From: an uncultured Muribaculaceae bacterium
Lineage (GTDB): Bacteria > Bacteroidota > Bacteroidia > Bacteroidales > Muribaculaceae
Assembly: GCA_947178505.1 (NCBI GenBank)
Contig: CAMWYR010000013.1
Coordinates: 1 to 49,247 of the forward strand
Direction: 5' to 3'
Length of the DNA stretch: 49,247 nt
Below are positions 25,640 to 34,371 of the stretch, piece by piece. Position numbers and translations under genes: made by a program. The stretch's first letter is position 1; every line of letters begins with the position of its first letter. The notes under the pieces were generated by a model. That model had not been told where the DNA came from. It was given only the letters and a program-made list of their open reading frames with translations, and ran no database searches.

Positions 25640-27775
25640 ATGAGTCAGGAAAGCACAAACCCGTCAGTTACACTCAATTCTCGTCAGCTGGAGGCCGTAG
25701 AAGCCTCGGAGGGACGCGTGCGGGTCGTGGCAGGCGCCGGTTCGGGCAAGACCCGCGTGCTTGCCCACAGATACGCATTTCTCGTCAACGACCTCGGCAT
25801 CTCACCGGGCAATATCTTATGCCTTACCTTCACCAACAAGGCGGCCCAGGAGATGAAACACCGTATCGCGCGCATGGTCGACAGAGGCTCGGTCAACGAC
25901 TTTATCTGCACCATCCACAGCTTCTGCGTCAAATTCCTGCGCCGCGAGATCTACCGCATCGGCTATCCAAAGAATTTCACCGTGATCGATGAGGAGGATG
26001 CCAAGATGCTGGCCAAGCAGGCGATGGAGGAGTTCGGAATCGACCGCCGCAAACTCACTACCGAGCGCTTCCTGACCAATGTGGCTGCCCTTAAAGGCTA
26101 CAATATCGATGCATACATCCAGCGCCACCTGCTCCCGGCCAGTTCGCCGGAATGTCCCGATGCGCAAGTAAGGTACATGCGCCTGCAGCTCAAGCATTAT
26201 GCCCTCGACTACGACGACCTTATCTATTTCACAATCTATATCCTCAATCATTTCGAGGATGCGCGACGCTACTGGACCGACAAGCTCAACTATATAATGG
26301 TCGACGAAGTGCAAGACTGCTCGGCCGACGACTGGAAACTGCTCAATATCCTTGCCTCGCACCACGGCAATCTTTTCGTGGTGGGAGATCCCGACCAGGC
26401 CATATATGAATGGCGCGGTGCAAATCCCGGAATATTCGTGAACTTTAAAGCATCGACCGACATTATTCTTAATGAGAATTACAGGTCGACCCCGGATATT
26501 CTTGAGATCGCCAACAGTATTATTGCGAATAATAAGAACCGCGTTCCCAAGGAGCTCTACACCATGAAGCTCAACGAGCGGCGTGCCGTCTACCGCCATG
26601 CCCGCTCCGAGAAAGAGGAGGCGGAGTTTATCGCCGATACTATACAGCAGGGAATTTCCGAGGGCGAACCGGCGAAAGACTTCGCCGTGCTCTACCGCAG
26701 TTCGTTTCTCTCGCGGCAGCTCGAGCAGCAGCTTCTGCGGCGTAAGATACCCTACAGCGTCTGGGGCGGCGTGAAATTCTTCGAGCGAAAGGAGATAAAG
26801 GATGTGATCTGCTATCTGCGGCTCATCGCCTCCGACCATGACGACATGGCCTTCGCACGCATCATCAATCTTCCGGCGCGGAAATTCGGGCGCACCTCCA
26901 TGGCGCGACTGCGCGAGAAGGCGGAGGCAATTGGCGTTCCGCTGATGCGTACCCTCAGAAACGCTTCCGATGAAGGCGACTTCGCCCGTTCGGCGATTAA
27001 GTCTTTTATTGAAAGCATTGACCGCTGGCGCGAGATGGCGGTCACGATGCCGGTGTCCGAACTCACTGACAAGGTGCTCATCGAGAGCGGATTGGCCGAT
27101 CTCTACCGAATGGACGAGCGTGAGGACCGGCTGGAGAATATCGCCGAGCTCATCAACTCGATGCGTGAGTTCGAGCTCTCGCGCGATGATGACGACGACC
27201 GCGCCCTCGATGCCTATCTGCAGGAAATCGCCCTCTACACCAACGGCGACGCAATGGTGGATAAGGATAAGGTGCGCATGATGACGATCCACCAGTCGAA
27301 GGGGCTGGAATTTCCCACCGTGTTCGTCACCGGTCTGACGGAGGGCATCTTTCCCAATCACCGCTCGATCCGCGAACGTCGCAAGGATGGCGAGGAAGAG
27401 GAGCGACGGCTGATGTATGTGGCCGTAACGCGTGCACGATCAATGCTTTATCTCTCGGAGGCGGAGGGATATATGAATGATAACGGAGCGCTGAAGTATC
27501 CGTCGAGATTCATCTCGGAGATTCCCGACGTGCTGCTCACGGTGGAGGGAAATCCTGATCCGTCGCTCTTTGAGGGCACGCGCAATATGGTGTCGCTGCT
27601 CAATGCCGAGTTAGGCGAGGGCGATAATGCGCCGATGCCTCCCGGCACGGAAGTGGAACACCGCGTGTTCGGCCGGGGCACAATCGTTTCGTTCGATCCG
27701 GCCGCCCGCTCCTACCGCGTGAGATTCGGCACAACTGAGCGCGACCTCGTGCCCCGCGTGCTGAAGAAAGTGTAA
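25640..27775 (+). CDS. UvrD/Rep-family DNA helicase
   Basis: A superfamily 1A 3'-5' DNA helicase of 711 residues, probably in repair or replication restart. The motifs appear in order: Q-motif LNSRQLEAV (12-20), Walker A GAGSGKT (32-38), LTFTNKAAQEM (motif Ia), VDEVQD (221-226, Walker B), GDPDQAIYEWRGA (motif III), LNENYRS (motif IV), MTIHQSKGLEFPTVFV (motif V) and EERRLMYVAVTRA (motif VI). The last 45 residues (VFGRGTIVSFD, YRVRFG) match the small Tudor-like domain at the C-terminus of UvrD/PcrA proteins. Whether it is the UvrD or the PcrA counterpart cannot be said. Confidence 0.93.
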   Translation: MSQESTNPSVTLNSRQLEAVEASEGRVRVVAGAGSGKTRVLAHRYAFLVNDLGISPGNILCLTFTNKAAQEMKHRIARMVDRGSVNDFICTIHSFCVKFLRREIYRIGYPKNFTVIDEEDAKMLAKQAMEEFGIDRRKLTTERFLTNVAALKGYNIDAYIQRHLLPASSPECPDAQVRYMRLQLKHYALDYDDLIYFTIYILNHFEDARRYWTDKLNYIMVDEVQDCSADDWKLLNILASHHGNLFVVGDPDQAIYEWRGANPGIFVNFKASTDIILNENYRSTPDILEIANSIIANNKNRVPKELYTMKLNERRAVYRHARSEKEEAEFIADTIQQGISEGEPAKDFAVLYRSSFLSRQLEQQLLRRKIPYSVWGGVKFFERKEIKDVICYLRLIASDHDDMAFARIINLPARKFGRTSMARLREKAEAIGVPLMRTLRNASDEGDFARSAIKSFIESIDRWREMAVTMPVSELTDKVLIESGLADLYRMDEREDRLENIAELINSMREFELSRDDDDDRALDAYLQEIALYTNGDAMVDKDKVRMMTIHQSKGLEFPTVFVTGLTEGIFPNHRSIRERRKDGEEEERRLMYVAVTRARSMLYLSEAEGYMNDNGALKYPSRFISEIPDVLLTVEGNPDPSLFEGTRNMVSLLNAELGEGDNAPMPPGTEVEHRVFGRGTIVSFDPAARSYRVRFGTTERDLVPRVLKKV

Positions 27776-27829
27776 GCGCTCTGAAGCTGATATATTATGG
27801 AAAAATAAATCAACTATTTACCTATAAAT

Positions 27830-29860
27830 ATGAATCCACGAAAATCTCTTATTATGGCAGCCACGTTGCTGACATGCAGCTGCGCTCCTATGCTTTGGGC
27901 GCAGACCAACAGCACCTATGATGCACAGTTCATCAGCTGGCCAACCTACAACGGCAATGATCTTGAGCTTAGCGTAGACGCATCAGGCACACACTTCCGC
28001 CTCTGGAGCCCCAAGGCAAAGGAAGCCCGCGTGAATCTTTATGATAACGGCCACACCGGCAAGCCCTTCCAGGTGATCCCGATGAAGTTTGACGCTGCCA
28101 CGGGCACGTGGAGCGCATCTGTGCCCGAGAAGCTTTACGGCAAGTTCTATACTTTCCAGATCAATAGCGACGGCAAGTGGCTCGCCGAAACTCCCGGCGT
28201 ATGGGCTAAGGCTGTAGGCGTCAACGGCAGCCGCGCCGCTATCATCGATTTCGCCTCCACCGACCCCGAGGGCTGGGCAGCCGATAAGGGCCCGGAAGTG
28301 AAGAACTTCACCGATGTGGTACTCTACGAGATGCACCACCGCGACATGTCGATGCATCCCTCTTCGGGCATCGCCAACAAGGGTAAGTTTCTCGCCCTCA
28401 CCGAGCACGGCACGCTCTCGCCCGAGGGGCTGGCGACCGGCATCGACCATCTGAAGGAACTTGGCGTCACGCACGTGCACATCCTGCCCTCCTACGATTA
28501 TAATTCGGTGGATGAGATGAATCTCCAGAACAACACCTACAACTGGGGTTATGACCCGCTGAACTATAATGCGCCCGAGGGCAGCTATTCGACTAATCCG
28601 TCGGCTCCCGCCACGCGCGTGCGCGAGATGAAGGAGATGATCAAGGCCCTCCATGACGCAGGGATCGGCGTGGTGATGGACGTGGTCTATAACCACACGG
28701 CCGAAAATGACAATTCCAACTTCGAGCTCACCGCTCCCGGCTACTATCACCGCCATTGGGACGACGGCCGCTATTCCGACGCATCAGGCTGCGGAAATGA
28801 GACTGCCTCCGACCTCGCCCAGATGCGCGACTATATCGTCAACTCCACGAAATATTGGGCAGACGAGTATCATATTGATGGCTTCCGCTTCGACCTGATG
28901 GCTATCCACGACACGGAGACGATGAATCAGGTGGCCGCAGAACTCAAGAAAATCAATCCCTCAATCTTCGTCTACGGCGAAGGATGGACAGCCGGTGACT
29001 CTCCTCTCCAGCCCGAGCGGCGCGCGCTTAAGGAGAATGTGAGCAAGATGGAGAATATCGCCGTATTCTCTGATGATATCCGTGATGCCGTGAAGGGTCA
29101 CTATACAAATGCTGACGACCGCGGCTTCGCTACGGGCAAACCCGGCAATGAGGAGACCGTGAAAATCGGTATCGTGGCGGCTACACCTCATCCTCAGGTA
29201 GACTTTAAGAAGGGTAATAATTCAAAGTTTGCCTACGCAATGTCGCCTGAGATGATCGTCAACTACGTGTCTTGCCACGACGACCTGACTCTTACCGACA
29301 AACTTCGCCGCTCAATGGCCGGCGAACCGGAGGAGAATATGCTTGAAGCCGCTAAACTGGCGCAGACAATCGTGTTCACGTCGCAGGGTACGCCCTTTAT
29401 GTTTGCCGGGGAGGAAGTGTTCCGCGATAAGAAGGGCGTACACAATTCCTATAAGAGCCCCGATTCGATCAATGCCATCGACTGGAGCCAGAAGGCTAAG
29501 TACCACGATCTTTTCGACTATTATAAAGGACTCATCGAACTGCGCAAGAGCCATCCGGCCTTCCGCATGACCACGGCAGCCGATATTGCGAAGCATCTTA
29601 AGTTTGACAAGATTGACTCTAAGAAAACTCCCAATCTCATCTCCTACTCCCTGACCAACCATGCCAACGGCGATGAGTGGGATGAGATCAAGGTGATTCT
29701 CAACGGCGCATCGGAAGCCCGCACTGTCGACGTGAAGAAAGGCGACTGGATGATTGTCGCAGCCGACGGCAAGATCTCTCCTGCCGGCGACCTGGGCACC
29801 ACCAAGGGGGGCAAGATGACCATCCCGGCCTATTCAGCCCTGATTCTCGCACGCAAATAA
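27830..29860 (+). CDS. pulA: Type I pullulanase (GH13), secreted
   Basis: Cleaves alpha-1,6 branches in pullulan and starch. The 676-residue protein has the type I pullulanase signature YNWGYDP (237-243). Its catalytic residues are D355 in DGFRFDLM, E384 in GEGW and D484 in SCHDDLT. An N-terminal CBM48-like beta domain (FRLWSPKAKEARVNLYDNG) precedes the barrel. The signal region (IMAATLLTCSCAPMLWAQ) could be a normal signal peptide; the cysteines make a lipoprotein possible but the lipobox fit is poor. It complements the SusA-like enzyme 9 kb away. The gene follows the helicase by 54 bases and ends before a hairpin and a strong terminator. Confidence 0.93.
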   Translation: MNPRKSLIMAATLLTCSCAPMLWAQTNSTYDAQFISWPTYNGNDLELSVDASGTHFRLWSPKAKEARVNLYDNGHTGKPFQVIPMKFDAATGTWSASVPEKLYGKFYTFQINSDGKWLAETPGVWAKAVGVNGSRAAIIDFASTDPEGWAADKGPEVKNFTDVVLYEMHHRDMSMHPSSGIANKGKFLALTEHGTLSPEGLATGIDHLKELGVTHVHILPSYDYNSVDEMNLQNNTYNWGYDPLNYNAPEGSYSTNPSAPATRVREMKEMIKALHDAGIGVVMDVVYNHTAENDNSNFELTAPGYYHRHWDDGRYSDASGCGNETASDLAQMRDYIVNSTKYWADEYHIDGFRFDLMAIHDTETMNQVAAELKKINPSIFVYGEGWTAGDSPLQPERRALKENVSKMENIAVFSDDIRDAVKGHYTNADDRGFATGKPGNEETVKIGIVAATPHPQVDFKKGNNSKFAYAMSPEMIVNYVSCHDDLTLTDKLRRSMAGEPEENMLEAAKLAQTIVFTSQGTPFMFAGEEVFRDKKGVHNSYKSPDSINAIDWSQKAKYHDLFDYYKGLIELRKSHPAFRMTTAADIAKHLKFDKIDSKKTPNLISYSLTNHANGDEWDEIKVILNGASEARTVDVKKGDWMIVAADGKISPAGDLGTTKGGKMTIPAYSALILARK

Positions 29861-29873
29861 ACTGCATACATAC

Positions 29874-29901
29874 TGACCCCGGCGGCTCCGGGCCGGGGTC
29901 A
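29874..29901 (+). terminator. GC-rich hairpin after the pullulanase gene
   Basis: TGACCCCGG (29874-29882) and CCGGGGTCA (29893-29901) form a 9-bp stem with a 10-base loop. No T-run follows, so it may act in mRNA stability or as part of the terminator region rather than terminate alone. Confidence 0.5.
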
Positions 29902-29925
29902 TCCATCGCTCACAAATAAAGAAAG

Positions 29926-29974
29926 AAAGAGACTGCCCAATCGGCTAATGTACAGCCGATTGGGCAGTCTCTTT
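29926..29974. terminator. Two-way terminator between pullulanase and tRNA-Arg
   Basis: A perfect 21-bp inverted repeat (29926-29946 with 29954-29974) with a 7-base loop AATGTAC. On the plus strand the stem ends in CTCTTT before GTATT. On the minus strand it ends in CTTT and runs on into CTTTCTTTATTTG, so both convergent transcripts could end here. It begins one base after the tRNA discriminator. Confidence 0.8.
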
Positions 29975-29975
29975 G

Positions 29976-30047
29976 TATTACCATGGGGAGTCGAACCCCA
30001 ATCGTCGGAACCGGAATCCGATATTCTATCCATTGAACTATGGGAAC
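29976..30047 (-). tRNA. tRNA-Arg (anticodon CCG)
   Basis: The minus strand folds as a 72-base tRNA. D-stem GTTC/GAAT; anticodon stem TCGGA/TCCGA with loop TTCCGGT giving anticodon CCG, which reads the Arg codon CGG; T-stem TGGGG/CCCCA with loop TTCGACT. The acceptor stem GTTCCCA/TGGTAAT has a G1-U72 wobble and one C4-U69 mismatch. The discriminator is A and CCA is not encoded. Confidence 0.9.
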
Positions 30048-30088
30048 ATATCAATCAACGCTGACGGGTAGCCGGTTGATTTTGAATG

Positions 30089-30096
30089 CAAAGATA
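30089..30096 (-). promoter_or_regulatory. Probable -7 element of the tRNA-Arg promoter
   Basis: TATCTTTG on the minus strand is a full TAnnTTTG match about 42 bases before the tRNA. No clear TTTG box is seen 20 bases further up. Confidence 0.5.
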
Positions 30097-30119
30097 ACGC
30101 TTTTTTCGTTTTTTATCAC

Positions 30120-30127
30120 TATCTTTG
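30120..30127 (+). promoter_or_regulatory. Probable -7 element of the ung promoter
   Basis: TATCTTTG is a full TAnnTTTG match 16 bases before the ung ATG; the transcript would have a very short leader. The -33 region is T-rich (TTTTTTCGTT) without an exact TTTG. It is divergent from the tRNA promoter. Confidence 0.5.
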
Positions 30128-30143
30128 AAGAAAAATTTTCTTA

Positions 30144-30824
30144 ATGAGCGCGACAAAAGAGGTCAGAATCGAAGCGGGATGGAAAAGAGCACTTGCCGAC
30201 GAGTTTGAGAAACCTTATTTTAAACAGCTGTCGGAAGTGGTGAGGCGCGAGTATGCCAATCCTGCGGTGACCGTGTACCCACCCGCAGGAAAAATCTTCG
30301 CCGCCTTCGATGCCTCTCCGTTTGAGGAGACGAAAGTGGTGATTATCGGCCAGGATCCGTATCATGGTCCCGGGCAGGCCAACGGACTCTCATTTTCGGT
30401 AGATAAGGGAGTGGCATTCCCTCCGTCGTTGCGAAACATCTTCAAGGAGGTGAGCGACGACACAGGGGCGCCGATTCCGGCTGACGGCGATCTGACGCGC
30501 TGGGCGCGACAGGGCGTGCTCCTGCTCAACAGTTCGCTTACGGTGAGGGAGCATCAGCCGCAGTCGCACGCCGATATCGGCTGGCAGTATCTCACTGACG
30601 CGGCCGTGCGCAAGCTTGCCGAGGAGCGCGCGAACCTCGTTTTTATCCTCTGGGGAAGCCACGCGATCAAGAAAGGTGCTTTCATCGACCGCAACCGGCA
30701 TCTCGTGCTGACCTCCGCCCATCCCTCTCCCCTCTCGGCTCACCGGGGCTTTTTCGGCAACCGCCATTTCTCAAAGGCCAATGAGTATCTCATCGCCCAC
30801 GGGAAGACTCCTGTGGAATGGTGA
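30144..30824 (+). CDS. ung: Uracil-DNA glycosylase
   Basis: Removes uracil from DNA to start base-excision repair. The 226-residue family 1 enzyme has GQDPYHG (70-76) with catalytic D71, the LLLNSSLTVR segment, WGSHAIKKG and the HPSPLSAHRGF leucine loop with the catalytic histidine. The length is normal for the family. It is first of four plus-strand genes, with a Bacteroidota -7 box just upstream. Confidence 0.97.
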   Translation: MSATKEVRIEAGWKRALADEFEKPYFKQLSEVVRREYANPAVTVYPPAGKIFAAFDASPFEETKVVIIGQDPYHGPGQANGLSFSVDKGVAFPPSLRNIFKEVSDDTGAPIPADGDLTRWARQGVLLLNSSLTVREHQPQSHADIGWQYLTDAAVRKLAEERANLVFILWGSHAIKKGAFIDRNRHLVLTSAHPSPLSAHRGFFGNRHFSKANEYLIAHGKTPVEW

Positions 30825-30863
30825 GCCGCACCGCAATTAATTCATCTTATTCAACCGCTGATT

Positions 30864-32123
30864 ATGAAGAAATTCATTATAATTCTTCTGCTTGTAATGT
30901 CGGCTTGCACGAATTGCTTCTGCGCTGAAGACACCGCCACGCGCATCTTCTCGCCGCGGATGCGCACGCTAAAGGCGGCCGTGGTGGATAACTTCATGTC
31001 GCCTCCTGTGATCCGCATCGGTACGGACGACCGCCTCTATATAAAATTTGATGAGATCGGAGAAGATAACAGTTATCTCGAATACAGGCTGATCCATTGC
31101 AATGCCGACTGGCAGCCGTCGCGGTTGAGCGAATCGGAATATGTCGACGGCTTCAACTCGGCGCGTATCGAAGATTATGCTTTCTCACGGGCCACGTATG
31201 TGCATTACGTGAATTATATGATTACCCTCCCTAACGATGATATGCGGATCATGCATTCGGGGAATTATCTTCTGCAGGTGTATGACCCGGATGAGCCCGA
31301 TGAGACTCTGCTTCAATGCCGCTTCCAGGTGTCGGAAAACGGTGCGAACTCTTTCGGCTCCATAACGTCGCGCACCGATATGGGACATAATTCTGAATGG
31401 CAGCAACTGGCGTTCACTGCAGATTTCTCGGCATTGGGAAATATCAATCCCTATCAGGATCTGATAGTATATGTGACGCAGAACGACCGTGCCGACACAC
31501 GGCGAATCGTTCGCTCTCCTCTGCGTCTTAACGGACAGCAGGCTGTATATGAACATCTTAACGATCTTATTTTCCCGGCATCAAATGAATACCGGCGCTT
31601 TGAGTCGACGAGTAATAATTTCGCGGGGATGCACGTGGATTCGCTACGCTTCATGGGCACTAACTATCACGTGTGGCTCAAGCCTGACAGCGAGCGCCGC
31701 GACTCGGAATATTCTTTCGACCGCACGCAGCATGGTCGGTTCATCATAAGGGAATATAATTCCACCGACTCCGATCTGGGCGCCGACTATATCACGGTGC
31801 ATTTCCTGCTTAACGCGGAGGAGAATCCGGCGCTTGAGCTTTTTGTCGACGGGGAGTTCACGCACGGTCTGTATGACCGGACCAACCGGATGACCTACGA
31901 CTCCGCTGCGGGAGGCTATGTGCTGGAGATACCGCTGAAGCAGGGGGCTTATAATTATCAGTATGTGGCTCGGCCTGTGGGATCGGTTGCCGCCCCGTCG
32001 CCGTCGCTGATTGAGGGAAATAAGTATGAGACGGATAATGAGTACTCCGTAGAGGTATTCTACCGTCCGCCTGGAGCTCGCGGCGACCGTCTGGTGGGAT
32101 TCCGCACCGTCACAGGAATGTGA
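30864..32123 (+). CDS. Type IX secretion system plug-domain protein (DUF5103)
   Basis: A secreted protein of 419 residues with signal peptide KKFIIILLLVMSACTNCFCA. The body resembles the DUF5103 family: LIHCNADWQPSRLSESEYVDGFN, a VHYVNYMITLPNDDM segment and a C-terminal part starting GADYITVHFLLNAEE with GAYNYQYV near the end. In the type IX secretion system, a protein of this family (PorV/Plug partner) seals the Sov/SprA translocon pore from the periplasmic side. The signal region contains cysteines, so a lipoprotein is possible. No other secretion component lies in the window; the S8 protease at 21.2-23.3 kb could be a substrate. Confidence 0.82.
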   Translation: MKKFIIILLLVMSACTNCFCAEDTATRIFSPRMRTLKAAVVDNFMSPPVIRIGTDDRLYIKFDEIGEDNSYLEYRLIHCNADWQPSRLSESEYVDGFNSARIEDYAFSRATYVHYVNYMITLPNDDMRIMHSGNYLLQVYDPDEPDETLLQCRFQVSENGANSFGSITSRTDMGHNSEWQQLAFTADFSALGNINPYQDLIVYVTQNDRADTRRIVRSPLRLNGQQAVYEHLNDLIFPASNEYRRFESTSNNFAGMHVDSLRFMGTNYHVWLKPDSERRDSEYSFDRTQHGRFIIREYNSTDSDLGADYITVHFLLNAEENPALELFVDGEFTHGLYDRTNRMTYDSAAGGYVLEIPLKQGAYNYQYVARPVGSVAAPSPSLIEGNKYETDNEYSVEVFYRPPGARGDRLVGFRTVTGM

Positions 32124-32164
32124 GGCAGACGGCAGTAATTTCAATATATGAAAATCAATTTAAT

Positions 32165-32758
32165 ATGCTACAGATAAAGGATACGCTTGTGTCGCTCGAC
32201 CTCGTTGAACGCTATTTCGCATGCGATCTCGACGCCTGTCTGGGACAGTGCTGTGTCGACGGCGATGCGGGCGCCCCGCTTGCACCCGGAGAGGCGGAGA
32301 AGATTGAGAAGGTGATTCCGGAAGTAATTGATGAGCTTGCTCCGCGGGCTGTCAAGGCGATAGAGGAGGAAGGCTCGAGCTATGTCGACCCGGATGGCGA
32401 CGAGGTGACGCAGATTGTGGATGGGCGCGACTGTGTCTTCACGTGCTATGCGCCGGGGGGCAAGTGCCTCTGTGCCCTCGAGAAGGCTTTTCGCGAGGGC
32501 CGGATCGCCGATGTGAAGCCGATCTCATGCCGTCTTTATCCTGTGCGGTTGAAGGAGTATTCCGGCTTTACGGCCGTGAATATGCACCGGTGGAAAATAT
32601 GTCGTCCCGCCGAGGCCCTCGGAAAGAAACTTGGCGTCAGAGCCTATGAATTTCTGAAGGAGCCGTTAGTTGCACGCTTCGGTCAGGAATGGTATGATGA
32701 CCTAGAGGTGGCCGCGAAAGAGTATCTGAAACAATATCCCGACGGCTATCCGCACTGA
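32165..32758 (+). CDS. DUF3109-family cysteine-rich protein
   Basis: 197 residues from the ATG at 32165; the frame runs 15 codons further up, overlapping the previous stop, but lacks support. It shows conserved cysteines: CDLDACLGQCCVDGD near the N-terminus, DCVFTCYAPGGKCLCALE in the middle, ISCRLYPVR and KICRPAE. This pattern matches DUF3109 and recalls YkgJ-type zinc- or iron-sulfur-binding proteins. No biochemical role is known to me. It lies 41 bases after the plug-protein gene. Confidence 0.85.
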   Translation: MLQIKDTLVSLDLVERYFACDLDACLGQCCVDGDAGAPLAPGEAEKIEKVIPEVIDELAPRAVKAIEEEGSSYVDPDGDEVTQIVDGRDCVFTCYAPGGKCLCALEKAFREGRIADVKPISCRLYPVRLKEYSGFTAVNMHRWKICRPAEALGKKLGVRAYEFLKEPLVARFGQEWYDDLEVAAKEYLKQYPDGYPH

Positions 32759-32846
32759 GAGATGTGAAACGGAGATTACAATCGGCTGAGGAATGAACTG
32801 CCGTCACTCCGTTAGAGTCGAATATTAATTATAATCAGGAAGTGTC

Positions 32847-34280
32847 ATGACGCGTTTATACTGGTGGTCCAATTTCGTCTTCATTCTTTTTTATGCGTTC
32901 ATCATCATCAGCTGTGTGATAGTGGTGCTGAAGGAGAACCGTAATCCCATCCGGAGCCTCGCGTGGGTGCTGGCATTGATTTTTCTGCCCGGGATTGGTT
33001 TGGTGTTCTATGCTTTTTTCGGGCGCAGTCTCAGGGGGCAGCATATGATTTCGCGGATGAATAAGCGGAGGATAATGACGTCGATGTCCGTGCGCCATAT
33101 CGACCTTAATAAGCTTAGCCTCTCGCGTGCCGACAGAAACCTGATAAAGCTGGCGCGTAATGTTTCGTCATCCTTCTACACAGTGAATAATGAGATCGAG
33201 ATCTTCACTAACGGGGAAGATAAGTTCACGGCCCTGAAGCGGGATCTTCTGGCAGCGGAACATTCGATTTTCCTGCAGTATTACATCTTTCTCGACGATA
33301 CGCTGGGGCACGAGATAGCGGAGATTCTGATGCAGAAGGCGCGTGAGGGCGTCGAGGTGAAAGTGATCTACGACCATGTGGGAAGCTTCTCCGCGCGAAA
33401 TAGATTTTTCAAGATGATGAATTCAGCGGGCGTGGAGACTCACCCGTTCTTCAGGGTTACATTCCCGCAGTTTGCGAACCGTGTCAACTGGCGCAACCAC
33501 CGCAAACTTGTAATCATCGACGGCCGCATAGGATATATCGGAGGCATGAATATCGCCGACCGGTATGTGCACCGCGCTTCGAAGGGCTGGGGCTGGCGCG
33601 ACACGCATTTCCGCGTTCAGGGCGAGATTGTGGATTCCCTTCTCTTTTCATTTGTAGTCGACTGGAATTTCCGCAATCAGGATAAGCCGCTCCGCTACCC
33701 CGACAGCAGGCGGGAGAATTCCATTCATAACGAACTCGGCATGCAACTTGTAGGCTCGGGGCCGCTCAGTTCGTGGGATAATCTGGCTCTCTGCTTCCTG
33801 AAGGCTATCAGTTCGGCGACGAAGAGCATCTATATCCAGACCCCATATTTCCTTCCGACCGATGCCCTCCGCCATGCGCTGGAGGCTGCCGCACTGTCGA
33901 AAATAGACGTCCGTATCATGATTCCGCGCCGCAGCGACTCGCTGATGCTGCGTTACGCTTCATTCTCCTATATCACGCAGTGCCTGAGGGCAGGAATTAA
34001 GGTCTATCTCTATAATCCGGGGATGCTTCACGCGAAGTGCATGATTATTGATGACAATCTCGTGACGGCCGGCTCGACTAATTTTGATTTCCGCAGCTTC
34101 GAGAATAATTTCGAGTGCAATCTCTTCATCTACGACCGGGGGGTAAACGCCCGGATGCGAGAGATCTTTTTCGACGACATGCAGAAATGCACGAAAGTGA
34201 CGTCGACGTCATGGAGACAGAGGCCTCTTCTTCAGCGCACGCTTGAGTCGGTGGTGCGTCTCTTCTCTCCGATACTATAA
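32847..34280 (+). CDS. cls: Cardiolipin synthase
   Basis: A phospholipase D-family enzyme that joins phosphatidylglycerol molecules to make cardiolipin in the inner membrane. The 477-residue protein has two N-terminal membrane helices (FVFILFYAFIIISCVIVV and LAWVLALIFLPGIGLVFYAFF) and two HKD motifs: HRKLVIIDGRIGYIGGMN and HAKCMIIDDNLVTAGSTN. This is the ClsA-type layout. It follows DUF3109 by 88 bases and is closed by a strong terminator facing the ribosomal cluster. Confidence 0.95.
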   Translation: MTRLYWWSNFVFILFYAFIIISCVIVVLKENRNPIRSLAWVLALIFLPGIGLVFYAFFGRSLRGQHMISRMNKRRIMTSMSVRHIDLNKLSLSRADRNLIKLARNVSSSFYTVNNEIEIFTNGEDKFTALKRDLLAAEHSIFLQYYIFLDDTLGHEIAEILMQKAREGVEVKVIYDHVGSFSARNRFFKMMNSAGVETHPFFRVTFPQFANRVNWRNHRKLVIIDGRIGYIGGMNIADRYVHRASKGWGWRDTHFRVQGEIVDSLLFSFVVDWNFRNQDKPLRYPDSRRENSIHNELGMQLVGSGPLSSWDNLALCFLKAISSATKSIYIQTPYFLPTDALRHALEAAALSKIDVRIMIPRRSDSLMLRYASFSYITQCLRAGIKVYLYNPGMLHAKCMIIDDNLVTAGSTNFDFRSFENNFECNLFIYDRGVNARMREIFFDDMQKCTKVTSTSWRQRPLLQRTLESVVRLFSPIL

Positions 34281-34326
34281 AAGGCTCTGAGAGCCCTTAA
34301 AACTGTTGAGAAAGGGATATAAAAAA

Positions 34327-34353
34327 AGGTGTACCCTCCGGTACACCCTTTTT
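34327..34353. terminator. Two-way terminator between cls and rplQ
   Basis: GGTGTACC (34327-34334) and GGTACACC (34339-34346) form an 8-bp stem with loop CTCC, followed by C and six T on the plus strand and flanked by an A-run that gives six T on the minus strand. It can end both convergent transcripts. A shorter hairpin, GGCTC-TGA-GAGCC (34283-34295), directly follows the cls stop. Confidence 0.85.
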
Positions 34354-34371
34354 TGTTATGCTGATATCAGA

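Noticed and set aside
25817..27361. Minus-strand open frame of 514 codons opposite the helicase gene
   Set aside because: The helicase has all superfamily 1 motifs in order; the reverse frame has none recognisable.
32768..32813. AACGGAG/CTCCGTT inverted repeat before cls
   Set aside because: Only 7 bp with a 32-base loop and no T-run; not convincing as a terminator or operator.
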